From: Altererythrobacter sp.
GTDB taxonomy: Bacteria > Pseudomonadota > Alphaproteobacteria > Sphingomonadales > Sphingomonadaceae
Direction of reading: 5' to 3'
Length of the DNA: 64,000 nucleotides
Assembly: GCA_016793865.1 (NCBI GenBank)
Contig: JAEULJ010000001.1
Location: 372,001-436,000 of the forward strand
In this document: positions 19,714 to 29,921 of the stretch, piece by piece
Position numbering within the stretch: the first letter of the stretch is position 1
Layout of the letters: every line of letters begins with the position of its first letter
Notes under the pieces: model-generated
What the model was told of the DNA's origin: nothing
Seen by the model: the letters and a program-made list of their open reading frames with translations, nothing else
Databases searched by the model: none
Program-made: the position numbers and the translations under genes

Positions 19714-20312
19714 TGCACCCCAACCCGCTGTTCCGCACCGAGGACCGCGCGCTGCTGGAGGCACTGATCGACGAGATCGGCTTCGGCATGGTGTTCCTCA
19801 CCACGCCCGATGGCCCGCGCGTGGCGCATACGCCGCTGCTTTCCACCGGTGACGGCGCGGTGCAGTTCCACCTCGCGCGCGCCAACGCTCTGTCCGCGCA
19901 CCTCGACGGCGCCCATGCGCTCATCACCGTCAACGGCCCGGACGGATATGTCAGCCCCCGCTGGTATGCCGACCGCGACACGGTGCCGACCTGGGACTAT
20001 ATCGCGCTGGAGCTGGAAGGCCGCGTGCGCCGCATGGCGGAGGAGGGGCTGGAGGGCTTCCTCAACACCCTGATCGACAAGCACGAAACGCGGCTGGGCG
20101 GCGCGCCCTGGCGGGCCGAAGAGGCAAGCGCGGCGATGTGGGCGAAACTGCGGCGCGGCATCGTGGGCTTCGAGATGGAGGTGCTGGCGTGGCGGCCCAC
20201 GCTCAAGCTGTCGCAGAAGAAATCACCCGCGGAGCGGGACCGGATTGCCGCCGGGCTGGAAGCCGGCGGATCGCCCGCCCTGGCGCAACTGATGCGGAGG
20301 CTGGCAGTATGA
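19713..20312 (+). CDS. PaiB-like FMN-binding protein
   Basis: This 199-residue protein belongs to the PaiB family (FMN-binding split-barrel), named after a Bacillus negative regulator of sporulation and protease genes; in Proteobacteria the role is unclear. The sequence begins MHPNPLFRTEDRALLEALI and has the family blocks TPLL, HLARANAL, NGPDGYVSPRWYA, VPTWDY and the C-terminal IVGFEMEV with Lys-rich KLSQKKS. The ATG overlaps the preceding stop by one base, and its own stop overlaps the HAD start. A flavin oxidoreductase or haem-utilisation-like activity is equally possible. Confidence 0.85.
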   Translation: MHPNPLFRTEDRALLEALIDEIGFGMVFLTTPDGPRVAHTPLLSTGDGAVQFHLARANALSAHLDGAHALITVNGPDGYVSPRWYADRDTVPTWDYIALELEGRVRRMAEEGLEGFLNTLIDKHETRLGGAPWRAEEASAAMWAKLRRGIVGFEMEVLAWRPTLKLSQKKSPAERDRIAAGLEAGGSPALAQLMRRLAV

Positions 20313-20962
20313 CCAGGCTCGTGGTCTTCGATTGCGACGGAACGCTGGTGGACAGCCAGGCCGCGATCTGCCTGTCGATGGAGACCGCATTCACCGCTGC
20401 GGGACTGCCGTCGCCAGACCGCGCCGCGGTGCGCCGCATCGTCGGGCTGAGCCTTCCGCAGGCGCTGGCCGAACTCGCCCCCCAGGCGTCGGACGAGCAG
20501 CGCAGCCACGCGCTCGAGGCGTACAAGGCCAGCTTTCGCGCCGCGCGCAGCGAGGGCACGCTCGAGCAGCCGCTCTATCCGGGTATCGAGGCGCTGCTGC
20601 GCCGGCTGCATGGCACCGGCCGGGTGCTGGGCGTCGCCACGGGCATGAGCGACCGGGGCCTTGCCGCCTGCCTCGCGCGGCACGGCGTGAGCGAACTCTT
20701 CACCACGCTCCAGACCGCCGACCGCCACCCTTCCAAGCCACATCCCGCCATGCTGGAGGCGGCACTGTTCGAAGCCGGCTCCGTGCCGGGCGAAGCGGTG
20801 ATGGTGGGCGACACCGTGTTCGACATGGAAATGGCCCGCGTGGCCGGGGTACGCGCGGTGGGTGTCGCCTGGGGCTATCACGCGCCCGGCGAGCTGATCG
20901 ATGCGGGCGCCGCCGGCGTGGCGGGGAGCGCCGCGCAGCTCGAGGAGATGATCGATGGCTGA
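20309..20962 (+). CDS. HAD-superfamily phosphatase (phosphoglycolate phosphatase-like)
   Basis: This 217-residue HAD subfamily IA hydrolase has motif I DCDGTLVDS with nucleophile Asp8 and acid/base Asp10, a small helical cap (about 16-90), motif II around LGVATGMSD, motif III Lys in SKPHP, and motif IV VGDTVFDMEMA. These residues support phosphatase activity through a phospho-aspartate. The substrate is uncertain; Gph-like phosphoglycolate phosphatase and pyrophosphatase PpaX-like enzymes look alike. Start and stop overlap both neighbours (ATGA at 20309 and 8 bases at the end). Confidence 0.88.
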   Translation: MTRLVVFDCDGTLVDSQAAICLSMETAFTAAGLPSPDRAAVRRIVGLSLPQALAELAPQASDEQRSHALEAYKASFRAARSEGTLEQPLYPGIEALLRRLHGTGRVLGVATGMSDRGLAACLARHGVSELFTTLQTADRHPSKPHPAMLEAALFEAGSVPGEAVMVGDTVFDMEMARVAGVRAVGVAWGYHAPGELIDAGAAGVAGSAAQLEEMIDG

Positions 20963-21188
20963 AAGACCCGGCGAGCCGGCTGCGAACGATCCCGCCAGGG
21001 CGCGCTTCCTGTTCATCGCGGCGCACCGCCTCGTGGGGGCCGCGCTGGTGGTGCTGGGAATGCTGGCAATGCAGGGCGCGCTCGACTGGGGCAAGGGGCC
21101 GGGCAAGGTGCTGGCCATCACCGGACTCGTGGTGTTCTTCGTCGTGCCGCTGTTCCTCGCTCGCGTCTGGCGGACGCCGAAGCCGTGA
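20955..21188 (+). CDS. Small two-helix membrane protein
   Basis: This 77-residue protein has a charged N-terminus and two hydrophobic helices (about 25-43 and 52-70), ending in RVWRTPKP. It overlaps the HAD gene by 8 bases and atp12 by 4, so it is embedded in the operon and very likely translated. I do not recognise a family. Its place directly before atp12 suggests a link to ATP synthase or membrane assembly, but that is only an inference from position. Confidence 0.75.
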   Translation: MAERPGEPAANDPARARFLFIAAHRLVGAALVVLGMLAMQGALDWGKGPGKVLAITGLVVFFVVPLFLARVWRTPKP

Positions 21189-21880
21189 AGCGCTTCTACC
21201 GCGAGGCGGCCGCCGTGGAAGGCGCGGTCGGCTGGCATGTCGCGCTCGATGGCCGGCTGGTGAAGACGCAGGGCGGCAACGTCCTTGCGCTTCCGAACGA
21301 GGCGATGGCCGGACTGCTGGCGGCGGAGTGGGCCGCGCAGGGCGAGAAGCTTGACCCGCGCGGCTTTTCCATGCGCGACCTGGCCGACTACGCGATCGAC
21401 GTCGTGGCAACGGACAGGGCGGCGGTGGTGGCGGCGCTGATGCGCTACGCCGAGACCGATACCCTCTGCTACCGCGCCGACCCGGACGAGCCGCTGTGGA
21501 AGCGGCAACAGGCGGTTTGGGAGCCGCTGCTGGCCGCCTGCGAGACGCGCGAGGGGTTGCGCTTGCAGCGCGTGAGCGGCGTGATCCACCGCGCGCAGGA
21601 TGCCGACGCGCTGGCGGTGCTCGGGGCGCGGCTGGAGGCGCTCGATCCGTTCACCCTGGCCGCTCTCACCACGCTTGCCTCGCTCGCCGCCTCGCTGGTG
21701 ATCGGCCTGGCCGCGCTTGAGCCGGAGGCGGACGGCGAGGCGCTGTGGAACGCCGCCAATCTCGAGGAAGACTGGCAGGCGGAACTGTGGGGCCGCGATT
21801 GGGAGGCGGAGGAACGGCGCGAGAAGCGCAAGACCGATTTCCTGGCGGCGATGCGATTTGCGGGGGCGCGGGCGGCCTGA
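21185..21880 (+). CDS. ATP12-family F1-ATPase assembly chaperone
   Basis: This 231-residue protein matches the ATP12 family, which binds the F1 alpha subunit and prevents its aggregation during ATP synthase assembly in mitochondria and alphaproteobacteria. Supporting blocks are KRFYREAAA near the start, LDGRLVKTQGGNVLALPNEAMA, LLAAEWAAQGE, and the C-terminal EEDWQAELWGRDWEAEERR acidic/basic region. It is the last gene of the operon and overlaps the small membrane protein by ATGA. It converges with the GFA gene 5 bases away. Confidence 0.92.
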   Translation: MKRFYREAAAVEGAVGWHVALDGRLVKTQGGNVLALPNEAMAGLLAAEWAAQGEKLDPRGFSMRDLADYAIDVVATDRAAVVAALMRYAETDTLCYRADPDEPLWKRQQAVWEPLLAACETREGLRLQRVSGVIHRAQDADALAVLGARLEALDPFTLAALTTLASLAASLVIGLAALEPEADGEALWNAANLEEDWQAELWGRDWEAEERREKRKTDFLAAMRFAGARAA

Positions 21881-21885
21881 TTGGA

Positions 21886-22326
21886 TCAGCTTGCCGGCGG
21901 AGGCACCGTTTCGAACTGCTCCACCCCGTCGGCTATGAGATAATAGTCGCCCTTGGCGGCGGTGTGGATGTGGACGTGAAGGCGGGTGCCCGTCGCTCCA
22001 TCGAAGGCCCCCATCGCAACGCCTATCCAATCCCGGAACAGCGGATCCCAGAACAGGGTCGAGCCGCAGACAGCGCAGAAACCCCGCCTTACCTTCTCGG
22101 ACGACTGGAACCAGGTCACCTGCGCCTCTCCCTCGATCGCGAGGGCGGACTTCGGCACATCGGTGGAGGCGAAGAAATGGCCCGACTGCTTGCGGCATTG
22201 CGAACAATGACACGCGTCAGGCGCGGGAAGATCGCCCGTGACGGTGAAACGCACCGCGCCGCAAAGGCACGATCCGCGGTGTTCGGCTGCGATGCTGCCG
22301 GGTTCGGGCTCCGATGCAGAGGTCAT
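21886..22326 (-). CDS. GFA-family zinc protein (glutathione-dependent formaldehyde-activating enzyme-like)
   Basis: This 146-residue member of the GFA/CENP-V family keeps all seven zinc-ligand cysteines: Cys20, Cys22, Cys39, Cys41, Cys44, Cys83 and Cys86 (GSCLCGAV, CHCSQCRK, FCAVCGS). The founding member, Gfa of Paracoccus, was proposed to help glutathione react with formaldehyde, but most members have no known substrate and many genomes carry several. There are no formaldehyde-pathway neighbours here, so I would not assign that reaction. It starts just upstream of the Mla operon's last gene, on the same strand. Confidence 0.88.
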   Translation of the reverse strand: MTSASEPEPGSIAAEHRGSCLCGAVRFTVTGDLPAPDACHCSQCRKQSGHFFASTDVPKSALAIEGEAQVTWFQSSEKVRRGFCAVCGSTLFWDPLFRDWIGVAMGAFDGATGTRLHVHIHTAAKGDYYLIADGVEQFETVPPPAS

Positions 22327-22336
22327 GATGACCCCA

Positions 22337-22936
22337 TCATCCCACCCAGGCCGCTACCTCGCCCGCCACGGTGTTCGCCGCCTGGTTGAGCGCCGCGCCC
22401 ACGGGCGCAGCTTCCGCCGTCACGCCGGGCACGCGCGCCTCGAAGCGGCGGATGGTCACGCTACTGCCGGCGCCACTCTTCGCCGCGTCGAGCACCAGCA
22501 CCACCTCGCCGGTGCGCGCGTCATAGCCCATTTCGCGCAGCGTCCCCGAGACGCGGGTTTCGGGTTGCGCGCCCGGATCGTCCCCGTCGATCACCAGCCG
22601 GCTTCCCTTGGCGCGGATCGTCTCCGCGATCAGGCGGCTTAGCAGGCGGGCGGGCTTCTCGTTCCAGACCGCATCCTTGACATAGGCGATCTCGCTGTCG
22701 GTGACCTGCACCGGCACGCGGTTGACGTCGAGCTTGGCCGGCGCCTCGAAATCGCCGATCGCGATGGCGCTCGCGGCATTGCCGCTGGCGCCCGCACCCG
22801 CCGGCGCGGTGGCGGCGGAGGTCAGGGTGATGAGGCTGTCGGGCACCTTCCCGCCCAGCCCGATGCAGCCCGAGAGCGACAGCAGGGCCAGCGCCACGGC
22901 ACCGGCGCGGATGGTGATCGGCATGGGCGTCTTCAT
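22337..22936 (-). CDS. ABC-type transport auxiliary lipoprotein (PqiC-like)
   Basis: This 199-residue lipoprotein belongs to the ABC_trans_aux/PqiC group found with MlaD-type (MCE) transporters. A lipoprotein signal with lipobox LSGC sits in residues 15-24. The mature part has the family blocks AIAIGDFEAPAKLDVNRVPV, IAYVKDAVWNEKPARLL and a C-terminal amphipathic helix. Such proteins likely dock the MCE complex to the outer membrane. ATG 22936 overlaps the MlaD stop by 4 bases, and it is the last gene of the Mla operon. Confidence 0.9.
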   Translation of the reverse strand: MKTPMPITIRAGAVALALLSLSGCIGLGGKVPDSLITLTSAATAPAGAGASGNAASAIAIGDFEAPAKLDVNRVPVQVTDSEIAYVKDAVWNEKPARLLSRLIAETIRAKGSRLVIDGDDPGAQPETRVSGTLREMGYDARTGEVVLVLDAAKSGAGSSVTIRRFEARVPGVTAEAAPVGAALNQAANTVAGEVAAWVG

Positions 22937-23880
22937 GGCTTGTAGTCCGGCAGCTTGGGCCCGCCGAGCAACGCGCCGGCACCCTGGTTGTCGATCTTCT
23001 CGGTCACCGTTCGCAGAGCCTTGCTGGTGGCGCGCAGGTCGCGCAGCGTGGCCTCGGCCGCGGGCAGGGTGCTTTCGGTGAGCTGCTTGGTGGCGGGCCG
23101 CGTCTCTTCCAGCGTCTCGCGCAGAGCATCGGCCGCGCCGCCCGCGTTCTTGAGCGTGGCGCGGAGCTGTTCGGCGAGTTGCGCGCCTTCCTGGTTGAGC
23201 AGGCGATCGGTGGAGGCGGTGACCTTCTCGAACTGGTCGAGCGCCTCGCTCGCCTCGCGCAGGGTCACCTGCAGTTCTGCCATCGTGCGCTCGATCTGGG
23301 GGGATGCGTTGGCGAGTTCGCCGGTCATGCGGTTGGTGTTGGCCAGTATGCCCGAAAGCTCTTCCTGGTTGCGGTCGGACAGGAGCTGGGTCAGCCGCTC
23401 GGTGAGCGTGGCCAGCCGCTCCAGCAGCAGCGGCGCATTGGCCAGGATTTCCCCGAAGCCGCCCGGCTTGGGCGGAATGATCGGCACCCCTTCGGTGCAG
23501 GCGGTGGTGTCGCAGGAGATCGGAGGACGCCCGCGCCGCGCGCCGTCGAGCAGGATCGTGGAAACCCCCGTGAAACTGGACTGGATCGTGGCGGTGGTGC
23601 CGACCAGGATCGGCACCTCTTCCTGCACCTTGATCCGCACGCGGACGAATTCGGGGTCCTTGTCCCACAGCACGATCTGCGTGACCTGACCCACGGGAAC
23701 GCCGGTGAAGTTGACTTCCGACCCCTTGGCCAGGCCCGAGACCGACTGCTTGAAGAAGATGTCGTATTCGTTCTGCTCGCCCTGCCCGAGCCGCGCGAGC
23801 CAGATGATGAACGCAGCCAGCATCGCCAGCAGCACCAGGGTGACCGCCCCCACCCAGACGTGATTGGCCCGCGTTTCCAT
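22933..23880 (-). CDS. mlaD: MlaD-family (MCE) lipid-binding protein
   Basis: This 315-residue MCE-domain protein has one N-terminal membrane helix (residues 9-29), the MCE domain (about 38-120, with SGLAKGSEVNFTGVPVGQV), and a long C-terminal coiled-coil of Glu/Leu/Thr heptads (about 150-300). MCE proteins form hexamers that carry phospholipids between membranes. The long coil resembles the tube-forming MCE proteins of alphaproteobacteria rather than the short E. coli MlaD. It is co-transcribed with mlaE and mlaF upstream and the PqiC-like lipoprotein downstream. Confidence 0.93.
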   Translation of the reverse strand: METRANHVWVGAVTLVLLAMLAAFIIWLARLGQGEQNEYDIFFKQSVSGLAKGSEVNFTGVPVGQVTQIVLWDKDPEFVRVRIKVQEEVPILVGTTATIQSSFTGVSTILLDGARRGRPPISCDTTACTEGVPIIPPKPGGFGEILANAPLLLERLATLTERLTQLLSDRNQEELSGILANTNRMTGELANASPQIERTMAELQVTLREASEALDQFEKVTASTDRLLNQEGAQLAEQLRATLKNAGGAADALRETLEETRPATKQLTESTLPAAEATLRDLRATSKALRTVTEKIDNQGAGALLGGPKLPDYKP

Positions 23881-23905
23881 CTAGGTGAGCAACTCCCTCA
23901 TCGCC

Positions 23906-24850
23906 CTATGCCTTGCCCTTCGCGGAATTGTCCAACGCTTTGACCGCATTGGCCGCGATGGGCATGTCCATATGCTTCCTCAGCTCGTCGAGCGCCTGCG
24001 CGGTGAGCGCGGCGCGGCCGCGCGGACCGTTGAAGTATTCCTGAATCCAGGGGTGGTCGAGTTCCATGAGCCGCTGCACGGTGTCCACCGCGATCACCCG
24101 CCGGTCGGCCAGCACCGCCACCCGGTCGCAGATCTCGTGCAGCGTATCGAGATCGTGGGTGATGAGGAACACCGTCAGGCCGAGCGCCTCTTTCAGCTCG
24201 CGGATGAGCTCGTCGAAGGCGGCGGCGCCGATCGGGTCGAGACCGGCGGTCGGCTCGTCGAGGAACAGCAGTTCCGGATCGAGCGCCAGCGCGCGGGCCA
24301 GGCCGGCGCGCTTCCTCATCCCGCCCGAAAGCTCGCTCGGATATTTGTTCACCGCCTCCTCGGGCAGCCCGGACAGCCGCACCTTGTAGCGCGCGATTTC
24401 GTGCGTGAGCTTCTCCGAAAGCTCGGGATAGAACTTGCGGAGCGGAACCTCCACGTTCTCGCCCACCGTCAGCGTGCTGAACAGCGCGCCGCCCTGGAAC
24501 AGCACACCCCAGCGGTTGCGCACGCCCACCACATCGTCGGGATCGCCGGTGGTGATGGAGCGCCCGAACACGTCGATCTGGCCGGCATCGGGTATCTGCA
24601 GCCCGATGATCGAGCGCATCAGCACGGACTTGCCCGTGCCCGAACCGCCAACCACGCCCAGGATCTCCCCGCGCCGGACGGACAGGTCGAGATCCTCGTG
24701 GATCACCTGATCGCCGAAGCTGTTCCTCAGCCCCTGAACGTTGATCGGGAACTTGCCGCGATAGCGCTCGTGCCGGCCCAGCACCCGATCGCCGGCGCCA
24801 TCTTCCTCGCGGGTGCCGGCTGCCGCATCGAGGGCGGGACCGGACGCCAT
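23906..24850 (-). CDS. mlaF: ABC transporter ATP-binding protein MlaF
   Basis: This 314-residue ATPase powers the Mla-type lipid transporter. Walker A GGSGTGKS lies at residues 68-75, the ABC signature [15 protein letters not shown] follows, and Walker B is [13 protein letters not shown], with the H-loop in LITHDLD. An N-terminal extension of about 35 residues and a C-terminal helix ([12 protein letters not shown]) go beyond the core; the C-terminal region may contact partner chains as in MlaF. The ATG overlaps the mlaE stop by one base, and 25 bases separate it from mlaD. Confidence 0.94.
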   Translation of the reverse strand: MASGPALDAAAGTREEDGAGDRVLGRHERYRGKFPINVQGLRNSFGDQVIHEDLDLSVRRGEILGVVGGSGTGKSVLMRSIIGLQIPDAGQIDVFGRSITTGDPDDVVGVRNRWGVLFQGGALFSTLTVGENVEVPLRKFYPELSEKLTHEIARYKVRLSGLPEEAVNKYPSELSGGMRKRAGLARALALDPELLFLDEPTAGLDPIGAAAFDELIRELKEALGLTVFLITHDLDTLHEICDRVAVLADRRVIAVDTVQRLMELDHPWIQEYFNGPRGRAALTAQALDELRKHMDMPIAANAVKALDNSAKGKA

Positions 24851-25962
24851 CAGCTCCACCCCACCTTGGTGAAGAACACCGCGAAGAAGGCGTCCAGCAC
24901 GATCACGGCGAAAATCGCGGAAACCACCGCCATGGTCGTCCGCAGGCCGACCTCCTCCGAATTGCCCTTCACCTGCATCCCGTTGTAGCAGCCCGCCAGC
25001 GCTACGATCAGCCCGAACACCGGCGCCTTGATGAGCCCGACCCACAGGTCGTAGATCGGAACCACCTCCTGGATTCGCGCCAGGAAGGTGGCGAAGGGTA
25101 TCCCCAGCAACAGATCGCCGACGAAGGCGCCGCCCAGGATCGCCATCACCATGCTGTAGAAGCCGAGCACGATCATCATGAACACGCAGGCCAGGATGCG
25201 CGGGATCACCAGCGCCTCCATCGGGCTGATGCCGATGGTCCGCATGGCATCGATTTCCTCGGTCAGCTTCATGGTGCCGATCTGCGCGGCGAAAGCGCTG
25301 CCCGAACGGCCCGCCACCATGATCGCGGTCATCAGCACGCCCAGCTCGCGCAGGGTGATGCGGCCGACCAGGTTGACCGTCAGCGTCTCGGCCCCGAACT
25401 GGGCCAGCTGGACCGCGCCCTGCTGGGCGATCACGATCCCGATCAGGAAGCTCATCAGCCCCACGATCGGCAGGGCGGAGACACCCACCAGCTCGAGCTG
25501 GCGGACGAAGGCCTTGCCGGCGAAACGGCGCGGGTGGCGCACGATGCTGCCCACCGCCAGGATCAGCGCGCCCAGAAAGCCCATGATGCCGTAAGTGCCG
25601 CTGCGGGCGTTGTAGATCATCTCCCCCATGCGCTCCGGCACGCGGGTAAGCAGGCCGGCGCGGGGCGCGCTCACATCGCCCTCCGATTCGAGCCCGCCGA
25701 TGGTTTCGATCAGCCGCCCGGCGCGCTCGTTGGCGCCGGCGATCTCGGCACCGCGGCTCTGGGCCGCGCGCGCGATCAGCCATGCGCCGGCGGTGTCCAT
25801 CTCGGTGATCCGCGAGAGATCGAACCTGGCGACCCCTTCGCCAGCCTGGGCGAAATCGCCTTCGACCGCGCCGACGGTGGAGACGAGCCAGGGACCGGAA
25901 AGCGTCATGGTCGCGCCCGGGCCATCCCCTTCGGTCACCTCGAAAGCGGCATAACGCTCCAT
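24850..25962 (-). CDS. mlaE: MlaE-family ABC permease with fused N-terminal STAS domain
   Basis: This 370-residue protein joins an N-terminal STAS/MlaB-like domain (about 1-100, with [17 protein letters not shown]) to a C-terminal MlaE permease of five to six helices, with the conserved [20 protein letters not shown] and [13 protein letters not shown] blocks. In E. coli MlaB and MlaE are separate; here they are one chain. It is first in the operon mlaE-mlaF-mlaD-lipoprotein, which moves phospholipids across the periplasm to keep the outer membrane asymmetric. It is divergent from valS. Confidence 0.94.
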   Translation of the reverse strand: MERYAAFEVTEGDGPGATMTLSGPWLVSTVGAVEGDFAQAGEGVARFDLSRITEMDTAGAWLIARAAQSRGAEIAGANERAGRLIETIGGLESEGDVSAPRAGLLTRVPERMGEMIYNARSGTYGIMGFLGALILAVGSIVRHPRRFAGKAFVRQLELVGVSALPIVGLMSFLIGIVIAQQGAVQLAQFGAETLTVNLVGRITLRELGVLMTAIMVAGRSGSAFAAQIGTMKLTEEIDAMRTIGISPMEALVIPRILACVFMMIVLGFYSMVMAILGGAFVGDLLLGIPFATFLARIQEVVPIYDLWVGLIKAPVFGLIVALAGCYNGMQVKGNSEEVGLRTTMAVVSAIFAVIVLDAFFAVFFTKVGWS

Positions 25963-25984
25963 ATCCGCTTGCCTATGCGGGCGT

Positions 25985-26014
25985 TTCGTCCGCGAAACAA
26001 GCGAGCGCTAGGGC
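25985..26014 (+). promoter_or_regulatory. Putative valS promoter
   Basis: TTCGTC (25985-25990) and TAGGGC (26009-26014) are 18 bases apart, in the same arrangement as before crcB. The leader to ATG 26095 would be about 75 bases. The region also lies upstream of the divergent mlaE. Read by eye only. Confidence 0.3.
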
Positions 26015-26094
26015 CGCAGGGCGAATGTTGCGCCCCTCCATGCTGCATCGCGCCATGTTGCTTCCGAGGGGGGGCGCTGGCAAAGGCCGCCGCG

Positions 26095-28962
<2,868 letters not shown>

Positions 28963-28990
28963 TATCCTCCCCGGCACGGGAAGGATTTCG

Positions 28991-29125
28991 TTTTCCTACA
29001 CCCCCGCCGCCATGCGATAATCCCCGGATGACCGCCTCGTTCGCCCCCGCCCCGCCGCGCCCGATTCCGGTGCGCGGACAGGAAGGTTTTTGTTTCCCTG
29101 GACCGTGTAACATGTGGTCCATGTC
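28991..29125 (+). repeat. Dispersed intergenic repeat, copy B, ending in a hairpin
   Basis: This copy shares the same ordered blocks as copy A (5680-5802): TTTTCCTACA (28991-29000), ATGACCGC (29028-29035), a TTTTTG stretch, and CCTGGACCGTGTAACA then GGTCCATGTC. The hairpin is GGACC(G) at 29100-29105 and (T)GGTCC at 29115-29120; the sixth pair is C-G in copy A and G-T (G-U in RNA) here. It starts 28 bases after the valS stop and ends just before queE, in the same orientation as both. Confidence 0.7.
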
Positions 29126-29134
29126 TGTGCTTTC

Positions 29135-29896
29135 ATGGCCACACTGACGCTCGCGACTCAGGCACCGGCGGAGCCGGGAGGCGGAGCTCCGGCAGAGCCG
29201 GAAATTTTCGCCTCGGTGCAGGGCGAGGGGCCGAGCGCGGGCGCCCCGATGGCCTTCGTGCGGCTCAGCCGCTGCAACCTGGCCTGCGTCTGGTGCGACA
29301 CGCCCTACACCTGGCGTTTCGAGGGCGACAAGCGGCCGCATCGCGGGGGCGTTGCCTTCGATCGCCATGCCAACCAGATCGCGCTGCCGGTGGCTGAGGT
29401 CGCGGCCCACATCCGCGCGCTCGGGCAGAGGCGGCTGGTGGTTACAGGCGGCGAACCGATCCTCCAGGCCGGCCCGCTGGCCGAGCTGCTCGAGGTGCTC
29501 GACGACATGACGGTCGAGATCGAGACCAATGGCACCACCCGCGCCCCGCCCCGGCTCGACATCCGCATCGACCAGTACAATGTCAGCCCCAAGCTCGCCC
29601 ATTCGGGCAATCCGGGGAACCTCGCGCTGCTGCCCGAGCGCCTCGCCGCGTATGCCGCCGATCCGCGAGCCTGGTTCAAGTTCGTGATCGCCGAGCCGGC
29701 GGATGTGGAGGAGGTGCTGGCGCTCCAGCGCGCCCATGCGATCCCCGCCACCCGCATCTTCCTGATGCCCGAGGGGACCGACAGCGCCGCGCTGCGTGCC
29801 CGCGAGGGTTGGCTGGTGCCGCTATGCCTCGCCCACGGCTTCCGCCTCAGCGACCGGCTCCACATCCACCTGTTCGGCGACACCCGCGGCACATGA
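29135..29896 (+). CDS. queE: 7-carboxy-7-deazaguanine synthase (radical SAM)
   Basis: QueE converts 6-carboxytetrahydropterin to 7-carboxy-7-deazaguanine, a step in making queuosine, using a 4Fe-4S cluster and SAM. The 253-residue protein has the cluster ligands Cys47, Cys51 and Cys54 in RCNLACVWCDTPYTW, the SAM-binding VTGGEPILQ block, and IETNGT. I placed the start at ATG 29135, because in-frame upstream starts (GTG 29114) lie inside the repeat B hairpin. No clear Shine-Dalgarno is visible. The other queuosine genes are not in the window. Confidence 0.92.
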   Translation: MATLTLATQAPAEPGGGAPAEPEIFASVQGEGPSAGAPMAFVRLSRCNLACVWCDTPYTWRFEGDKRPHRGGVAFDRHANQIALPVAEVAAHIRALGQRRLVVTGGEPILQAGPLAELLEVLDDMTVEIETNGTTRAPPRLDIRIDQYNVSPKLAHSGNPGNLALLPERLAAYAADPRAWFKFVIAEPADVEEVLALQRAHAIPATRIFLMPEGTDSAALRAREGWLVPLCLAHGFRLSDRLHIHLFGDTRGT

Positions 29897-29921
29897 CCGC
29901 GGGCGCCGCCCGATGATCCGC

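Noticed and set aside
29028-29147. Small peptide gene in repeat copy B starting at ATGACCGC
   Set aside because: The matching ATG in copy A is closed after 23 codons in another frame, there is no Shine-Dalgarno, and the shared bases are better explained as a DNA or RNA element.
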